Positions 27,206-32,706 of a stretch of DNA of 32,706 nucleotides are shown piece after piece. The translations under genes were made by a program, and so were the position numbers. The DNA is from Bacteroidales bacterium (GTDB taxonomy: Bacteria; Bacteroidota; Bacteroidia; Bacteroidales; Cfx3-03): the NCBI GenBank assembly GCA_023251485.1, contig JAHEYR010000011.1, positions 3,192 to 35,897 of the forward strand. The letters are read 5' to 3'. The notes beneath the pieces were generated by a model that saw only the letters and a list, made by a program, of their open reading frames with translations, was not told where the DNA came from and ran no database searches. How positions within the stretch are numbered: the stretch's first letter is position 1; every line of letters starts with the position of its first letter.

Positions 27206-28501
27206 ATGCTCAAATCTCGTATTCTATTTATTGCAGTTGCTGTTCTGCTTATTCAGTCAGCAACTGCCCAAACCGATTCACTTTTACTTCGGCTAAAGAG
27301 CTTACCTAACGTTGTAGAAGTAAATCAGATAAAAAGCAATAAACTTTTTAAATCTACTTATGTCATTATTATTGACCAACCTGTCGATCATAACAACCCC
27401 GCCTCTCCCCATTTTAAACAGCGTGTTGTTTTATCACATATAGACTTTGCAAAACCTCTTGTTTTGGTGACGGAAGGGTATCAGGCTGATTATGCCCTCA
27501 GTCCTTTCTATTCGGAAGAGCTCTCGCGTTATCTAAATGCCAATCAGCTTGTAATAGAGCATCGGTATTTCGGCAAAAGCGTTCCTTCTCCACTTGATTG
27601 GAAATACATGAATGTTACACAAGCAGCTGCCGACCATCATGCTATTGCCACAATCTTCAAGGCACTATATCCCGGCAAATGGATAAGTACCGGTATCAGT
27701 AAGGGTGGTCAGACCTCCATTTACTTCAGATATTTCTATCCCAATGATGTGGATGCCACAGTAGCTTATGTAGCCCCTATCAACTTTGCACTGGAGGATT
27801 CACGTGAAGAAGCATTTCTGAATAAGGTTGGTGATCAGACTACCCGTGATAAAATCTATAATTTTCAAAAACGCCTCTTCGAAAATAAGAAGGAACTGTT
27901 AGCCGAGTTTGAAAAGAGAGCGGCAAAGAATAGTGATACCTATAACCGTATGGGGGTGGAGGTCGCATTCGATCAAATGATTCTGGAGTATCCTTTCTCA
28001 TTCTGGCAGTGGGGACATGGTGAGTCTGAGATTGCGGAGGCAAATGATGACAACATCTCAATGCTGAATGCATTATACCGAGTAGTGCCTTCTAACACTT
28101 TCTGTGATCAGGAATTATCTAAGTTTGAGCCCTTCTTTGCGCAAGCTAATAGTGAACTTGGCTATTACGGATATGATGTAAGGCCTTTTCAAAAATGGGT
28201 AAAACAAAAACGATATCCTAATACTATTTTAGGTCCTGTCGGGTTGCCTGTAAACTACTCATCTGTCATGATGAAGAAGGTTGATCAATGGTTACAGACT
28301 CAAGCTGCCAAACTCATTTGTGTGTATGGGCAGAACGATCCATGGTTTGCTTCAGCTGCACAGATTGATCATAATCCCAATACCTTAAAAATGGTAGTAG
28401 CAAAAGGAAGTCATGCATCACGTATAGCTACCCTGAGTACTGAGCAAAAAGCGATTGTTTTTGAGAAGTTGAGTGACTGGTTGGAACTTAAGATAAAATA
28501 G
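27206..28501 (+). CDS. Secreted serine peptidase of the S37 / PS-10 prolyl tripeptidyl-aminopeptidase type (S28-like fold)
   Basis: Signal peptide MLKSRILFIAVAVLLIQSATAQ; IDQPVDHNNPASPHFKQRVVLSHIDFAKPLVLVTEGY; HRYFGKSVPSPLDWKYMNVTQAAADHHAI; nucleophile motif GISKGGQTSIYFRYFYP; C-terminal YGQNDPW and GSHASRI. Confidence 0.82.
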   Translation: MLKSRILFIAVAVLLIQSATAQTDSLLLRLKSLPNVVEVNQIKSNKLFKSTYVIIIDQPVDHNNPASPHFKQRVVLSHIDFAKPLVLVTEGYQADYALSPFYSEELSRYLNANQLVIEHRYFGKSVPSPLDWKYMNVTQAAADHHAIATIFKALYPGKWISTGISKGGQTSIYFRYFYPNDVDATVAYVAPINFALEDSREEAFLNKVGDQTTRDKIYNFQKRLFENKKELLAEFEKRAAKNSDTYNRMGVEVAFDQMILEYPFSFWQWGHGESEIAEANDDNISMLNALYRVVPSNTFCDQELSKFEPFFAQANSELGYYGYDVRPFQKWVKQKRYPNTILGPVGLPVNYSSVMMKKVDQWLQTQAAKLICVYGQNDPWFASAAQIDHNPNTLKMVVAKGSHASRIATLSTEQKAIVFEKLSDWLELKIK

Positions 28502-28768
28502 TATTCTTAAGAACAGACCTTTATTGTGATGAATTCGTTTCTTTATAAAGCAGTTAAGCTGCTCTTTGAAACCTATGCAAACTATTTCGTTAAATTAAAA
28601 ATCATGTTAAAGTAGATTTTGGTTATAACAGGATTAATGATTATATATTGATACGTGTTGATAATCACCTATATTACTTTAATATGAATTTTATACGTTT
28701 ATAATTTAAAGTAAGTTGAAGTGATTTATTTAATTATTTTGCAACTTTGTAATTATTATTAAAATGTG

Positions 28769-28801
28769 TTTGCATTATTAAATAAATAGTCGCTATCTTT
28801 A
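28769..28801 (+). promoter_or_regulatory. Candidate Bacteroidota promoter for the ROK gene
   Basis: TTTG (28769-28772), 21-nt spacer, TATCTTTA (28794-28801; one mismatch). Confidence 0.5.
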
Positions 28802-28843
28802 CGACGAAAATTAATCTAATTGTTTTAAAGGAAGGGAAAGCCA

Positions 28844-30103
28844 ATGAATGTTGATCCAATCTTCAGTCGTGCCGATATGATGGAGGAGAATTCCAGTATA
28901 CGACTAAAAAAGTTTTTATTAAAGAAACGTATTGTTCAGTTATTATATCTGGAAGGCAACAAATCTATTCCAGACATTGGTCGTGCAACAGGGATGAGTA
29001 TCCCTACGATTACCCGTACGATCAACGAACTTATCGATGAAGGATTAGTCCTTGATAATGGAATTGGTGCTTCTATTGGAGGTCGTCGTCCTAACCTCTA
29101 TCTCTTAAATCCTGAAGCCCGTTATGTATTGGGTATCGACATGGGCCGTTTTGCGACCCGTATCTCTATTTTGAATCTAAACCGTCAGATTATTTCGTCG
29201 GATGGTATCATTGTTTCGGAACTGGAGAACGACGAAAGCATTGTTGAAAAGATCTTCCAGAAGGCAAAAGAATTAATAGCGAATACCGGCATCGATTATC
29301 GCAAATTGATCGGTGTGGGTGTTGCATTTCCCGGATTGATTGATGCAAAGAGTGGCATGAGTCAAACGTATAAGAACTTTAGTGATCGTCCGTTATCGAG
29401 ATTCTTTGAAGATAAATTCGATCTACCTGTATTTGTTGAAAACGATGCAAGGGTGATGGCACTTGGGGAATCATATTTCGGTTTAGCTCAGGGCAAAGAA
29501 AACGTATTATGTTTAAATATCGGTGCAGGCATTGGTTTAGGAATGATCTTAAACGGAAAACTCTATCGTGGAAACTCTGGTTTTGCCGGAGAGTTTGGTC
29601 ATTTTGAGGTCGAGCCGGAAGGTAAGCTCTGTATCTGTGGCAAACGCGGCTGTCTGGAAACCGTTGCATCGGGTAGTGCCATTGCAAAGCGTGCACAGAT
29701 AGATATGGCTAATGGAATGATTTCTATTCTTGGTCGCCTGACTGATGAAAATCCTGAACGTATTGATGCCGAAACCGTTGTTAAAGCTGCACAGTTAGAA
29801 GATCAATATGCTATTGGGTTACTGTCAGAAATGGGTGAACAATTGGGTAAAGGTATTGCGGTATTAATCAATATCTTCAATCCTGAGATGATCATATTAG
29901 GTGGTAAGATTGGAATGGCAGAAAATTATATCATCGATCCACTACAGCTTTCATTGAACAAGTATGCGATCTCTCGTATCAAACGCGATTGTCAGATTGT
30001 GACATCAAAGCTTCGTGAAAAATCAGCACTGTTAGGCGCCTTCGCTCTTGTTATTGATAAGATTTTTGAAGACCTGAAAGAATATCCCAACAATAAATTC
30101 TAA
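28844..30103 (+). CDS. ROK-family transcriptional regulator (NagC/XylR-like)
   Basis: N-terminal winged HTH (KSIPDIGRATGMSIPTITRTINELIDEGLVLD), ROK kinase-like domain with VLCLNIGAGIGLGMILNGKLYRGNSGFAGEFGHFEVEPEGKLCICGKRGCLETVASG. Confidence 0.96.
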   Translation: MNVDPIFSRADMMEENSSIRLKKFLLKKRIVQLLYLEGNKSIPDIGRATGMSIPTITRTINELIDEGLVLDNGIGASIGGRRPNLYLLNPEARYVLGIDMGRFATRISILNLNRQIISSDGIIVSELENDESIVEKIFQKAKELIANTGIDYRKLIGVGVAFPGLIDAKSGMSQTYKNFSDRPLSRFFEDKFDLPVFVENDARVMALGESYFGLAQGKENVLCLNIGAGIGLGMILNGKLYRGNSGFAGEFGHFEVEPEGKLCICGKRGCLETVASGSAIAKRAQIDMANGMISILGRLTDENPERIDAETVVKAAQLEDQYAIGLLSEMGEQLGKGIAVLINIFNPEMIILGGKIGMAENYIIDPLQLSLNKYAISRIKRDCQIVTSKLREKSALLGAFALVIDKIFEDLKEYPNNKF

Positions 30104-30136
30104 TCGCTCTGGCGAGATAAGAATTTCGGATTTTAA

Positions 30137-30183
30137 AAAAAACTCCGTTTGATGGGTTATCCCTATTAAACGGAGTTTTTTGT
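30137..30183 (+). terminator. Intrinsic terminator after the ROK gene
   Basis: Perfect 14-bp stem AAAAAACTCCGTTT (30137-30150) / AAACGGAGTTTTTT (30168-30181); the loop contains a further GGG-TTAT-CCC. Confidence 0.9.
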
Positions 30184-30549
30184 TATATTGTTGGTTCAAA
30201 ATACGACGGAAAAGGTATTAGAATATAAATGAATATTACAACGCTAATCCATCATGTTATCTCACCGACTCACCTATATCGCATTAGCCGCTATGCTACA
30301 TGGGCTGACGCTCATAAACCGGTTCCCCCTGAAATGTCATGTCCCGATACTTATTAAGCATTGGAAGCTGTATTGTTGAAGTTGCAATGGGAAGGGCCTT
30401 CGATTATCAAATCAGATATTCCTGTTGGAAATTTATTTCGGAAAAAATAATGTGGTTACTTTTGTTCTACTTAATTTAATGTTTCGATTCTGGAATCATT
30501 ACCTATGTTCATATCTGTTTGACCAACTGTAAACTTTTAAAATGCTTTT

Positions 30550-32103
30550 ATGAAAACACGATATCTGTTAACGTTTTCTTTAATGCTATTATTAATTGCA
30601 TGCACTTTACATGCTCAGACTCGTTATTATGTCGATGCGGTTAATGGAAATGACCACAATGCGGGAACCAATCCAGGTAGTGCTTTAAAGACACTTTCGA
30701 TTATTCAGAAGTTGCATCTTGGAGCAGGTGATCAGCTGTTATTCCATGCCGGACAAGTTTGGGAAGAGCAACTCACAATAACTGCAAAAGGATCTAAAGA
30801 GGCTCCGATTATTATTGATAGATATGAAAAAGGAGAGAACCCACATATTAAAGGGGCAGGTGTAAGTCCGTCAGCAGTGTGTATTATTAATAGCGAGCAT
30901 ATTACAGTTCAAAATCTGGAGATATCTAATGCAGCCCCCGAAACTGTAAAAGGTTTATCGGGCATCATGGTTAGCATCAATGATTTTGGCGTAGCACATG
31001 ATCTTAAGTTGTTGAATTTATTTATTCATGACGTAAATGGAAGTCTTGTTAAAGAACAGGGTGGAGGATCGGGCATCCTGATTAAAAATAGTGGTCGGAA
31101 TACACCTTCTGTTTTTAATGGACTACTGATCGAAAGCTGTAAGATTCAACGGTGTCAACGCAATGGGATAATCTTTAATGGTTATGCTGCCCGATCTAAT
31201 TGGCATCCAAATCTGGGAGTGGTTATCCGGAAGAATGTTTTGGAACAAGTACCTGGCGATGGGATTGTTCCGATTGGTTGCGACGGAGCTTTGATAGAAT
31301 ATAATGTGATGCGTAATTGTCCGCGACTATTACCTGATACCGAGGCTGCTGCTGGCATCTGGCCATGGAGCTGTGACAACACCATCATCCAATATAATGA
31401 AGTAAGCGATCATAAAGCCCCTTGGGATGGACAAGGTTTCGACTCTGACTGGAACTGCAAGAATACCATCATCCAATACAACTATAGCCATGATAATGAA
31501 GGGGGATTTTTATTAATCTGCAATGATGGAAAGTCGAAACTACCCTTTAGCGTTGGCAATGTTGGAACCATTATTCGTTATAACGTGAGTGTCAACGATG
31601 GATTGCGTACAAATAAAACCCGCTCAGGTATCTTCTCTCCAATCATTCATGTTGCCGGAACAGCCTTTAACAGTAAGATCTATAACAACATTATCTATAT
31701 GCCTAAGAAGCCTTCTGCCATCATCGATACCACTATTATTCAAATGACCAGTTGGAACGGGTTTCCTGATAGTACTTATTTTGCGAATAACATCTTTTAT
31801 TCGGAAGGACCGACAATCTTTAAGTTTGAGGAGAGTACCCGGAACTTCTTTGAGAATAATCTTTACTTTGGTGTTCAACATAACAGGCCTGTAGATGCTA
31901 AAGCAATTCTTGCTGATCCTCAGTTTAGGTCATCGCCCGAAAGCCAGCATGAAGGATTCGATCGGCTGAAATGTTTCATGCTTCAAAAGTCTTCACCATC
32001 TCTCGGCACTGGTAAGTCAATATCCAACAATGCTGAAAAGGATTTCTTTGGAAATAAGATTGATCCGCAAACTAAATCATTGAATATAGGCATACAACAA
32101 TAA
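30550..32103 (+). CDS. Secreted right-handed parallel beta-helix repeat protein (pectate-lyase-like fold)
   Basis: Signal peptide MKTRYLLTFSLMLLLIACTLHAQ; RYYVDAVNGNDHNAGTNPGSALKTL; recurrent beta-helix coils such as NTIIQYNEVSDH / NTIIQYNYSHDNEGGF. Confidence 0.88.
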   Translation: MKTRYLLTFSLMLLLIACTLHAQTRYYVDAVNGNDHNAGTNPGSALKTLSIIQKLHLGAGDQLLFHAGQVWEEQLTITAKGSKEAPIIIDRYEKGENPHIKGAGVSPSAVCIINSEHITVQNLEISNAAPETVKGLSGIMVSINDFGVAHDLKLLNLFIHDVNGSLVKEQGGGSGILIKNSGRNTPSVFNGLLIESCKIQRCQRNGIIFNGYAARSNWHPNLGVVIRKNVLEQVPGDGIVPIGCDGALIEYNVMRNCPRLLPDTEAAAGIWPWSCDNTIIQYNEVSDHKAPWDGQGFDSDWNCKNTIIQYNYSHDNEGGFLLICNDGKSKLPFSVGNVGTIIRYNVSVNDGLRTNKTRSGIFSPIIHVAGTAFNSKIYNNIIYMPKKPSAIIDTTIIQMTSWNGFPDSTYFANNIFYSEGPTIFKFEESTRNFFENNLYFGVQHNRPVDAKAILADPQFRSSPESQHEGFDRLKCFMLQKSSPSLGTGKSISNNAEKDFFGNKIDPQTKSLNIGIQQ

Positions 32104-32135
32104 TAGAAATTTAAACTGAATAATTTCATCATATC

Positions 32136-32706
32136 ATGAAGCTGCTAATAAACACTGCTATATATAAACATCTAATATTTACACTTCTTCTTTTTTGTTC
32201 CGTGTCAATATTTGCCCAGCAGCTTAACACTGTTGGGATGAAAATGATTCGGATAGAACCGGGTCGGTTTCGGATGGGATGTGCAGATGGCGATTATGAT
32301 GAAAAGCCTGTTCATTCAGTTATTATCTCAAATCCTTTTTATCTCTCATCAACAGAGGTAACCAATCTCCAGTATGAACGGTTCCGTCCGGAACACCGCA
32401 TGATGCGAGGAATGCAGCATACCTCATACTCCGACAATGATCCTGTAGTATTTGTTAGTTGGGATGATGCCATGGCCTATTGTAACTGGCTCTCTCAGCA
32501 GGAAGGGAAGCATTATCGTCTGCCTACCGAAGCTGAGTGGGAGTATGCGTGCCGGGCTGGCACCACGACCTATTACTCTACCGGTAATGAGCTTCCCGAT
32601 ATTTATCGTAAGGGGAATGCCAATGGCGATGCAGGCGGTTTCTGGCCGGGTGTTCCTGATCCATTAAAAGCAACACCCAATCTTACTGTAGCACAAACAC
32701 CCGCAA
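32136..32706 (+). CDS. Secreted SUMF1/FGE-sulfatase-domain protein (C-terminus cut by window edge)
   Basis: Translation from ATG 32136: MKLLINTAIYKHLIFTLLLFCSVSIFAQQLNTVGMKMIRIEPGRFRMGCADGDYDEKPVHSVIISNPFYLSSTEVTNLQYERF...VSWDDAMAYCNWLSQQEGKHYRLPTEAEWEYACRAGTTT. Open to the window end. Confidence 0.92.
   Translation, partial: MKLLINTAIYKHLIFTLLLFCSVSIFAQQLNTVGMKMIRIEPGRFRMGCADGDYDEKPVHSVIISNPFYLSSTEVTNLQYERFRPEHRMMRGMQHTSYSDNDPVVFVSWDDAMAYCNWLSQQEGKHYRLPTEAEWEYACRAGTTTYYSTGNELPDIYRKGNANGDAGGFWPGVPDPLKATPNLTVAQTPA

Noticed and set aside
32452-32667. ORF 32452..32667 (+)
   Set aside because: Out of frame with the clear FGE/SUMF1-domain gene that starts at 32136 and continues past the window end.
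1-32706. CRISPR arrays, tRNA/rRNA genes, insertion sequences, prophage or known defence systems
   Set aside because: Nothing with the expected repeats, cloverleaf segments, transposase or defence domains was recognised by eye; a tRNAscan/Infernal and HMM search could still find small RNAs I missed.

Overview
The window looks like a Bacteroidota chromosome segment: Bacteroidota-type protein families, and TTTG / TAnnTTTG promoter-like motifs. I support 22 protein-coding genes, two of them cut by the window edges. The left part is mostly housekeeping on the minus strand: a DUF4369/TlpA-like thiol oxidoreductase, lysS, recO, a PorZ-like type IX secretion protein, a second DUF4369/TlpA-like lipoprotein, and mreD-mreC-mreB-purH. 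The rest is mostly plus strand: an ABC permease, recJ, a TPR/HTH membrane regulator, a LacI regulator (minus), dsbD, an EamA transporter, a glycyl-radical activase with a HypD-like trans-4-hydroxyproline dehydratase, an Xaa-Pro aminopeptidase, a secreted S37-type prolyl peptidase, a ROK regulator, a beta-helix protein and an FGE/SUMF1-domain protein. The best candidates for something under-described are: (i) a hydroxyproline/proline-peptide salvage neighbourhood (about 21.8-28.5 kb) whose activase has a roughly 160-nt leader that could form a pseudoknot; (ii) an intergenic array at 1449-1566 of five 11-nt units followed by five reverse-complement units around an 8-nt centre; (iii) a REP-like inverted repeat at 6656-6769. 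No rRNA, tRNA, CRISPR array or transposase was recognised. All family calls come from reading motifs by eye; no searches were run.
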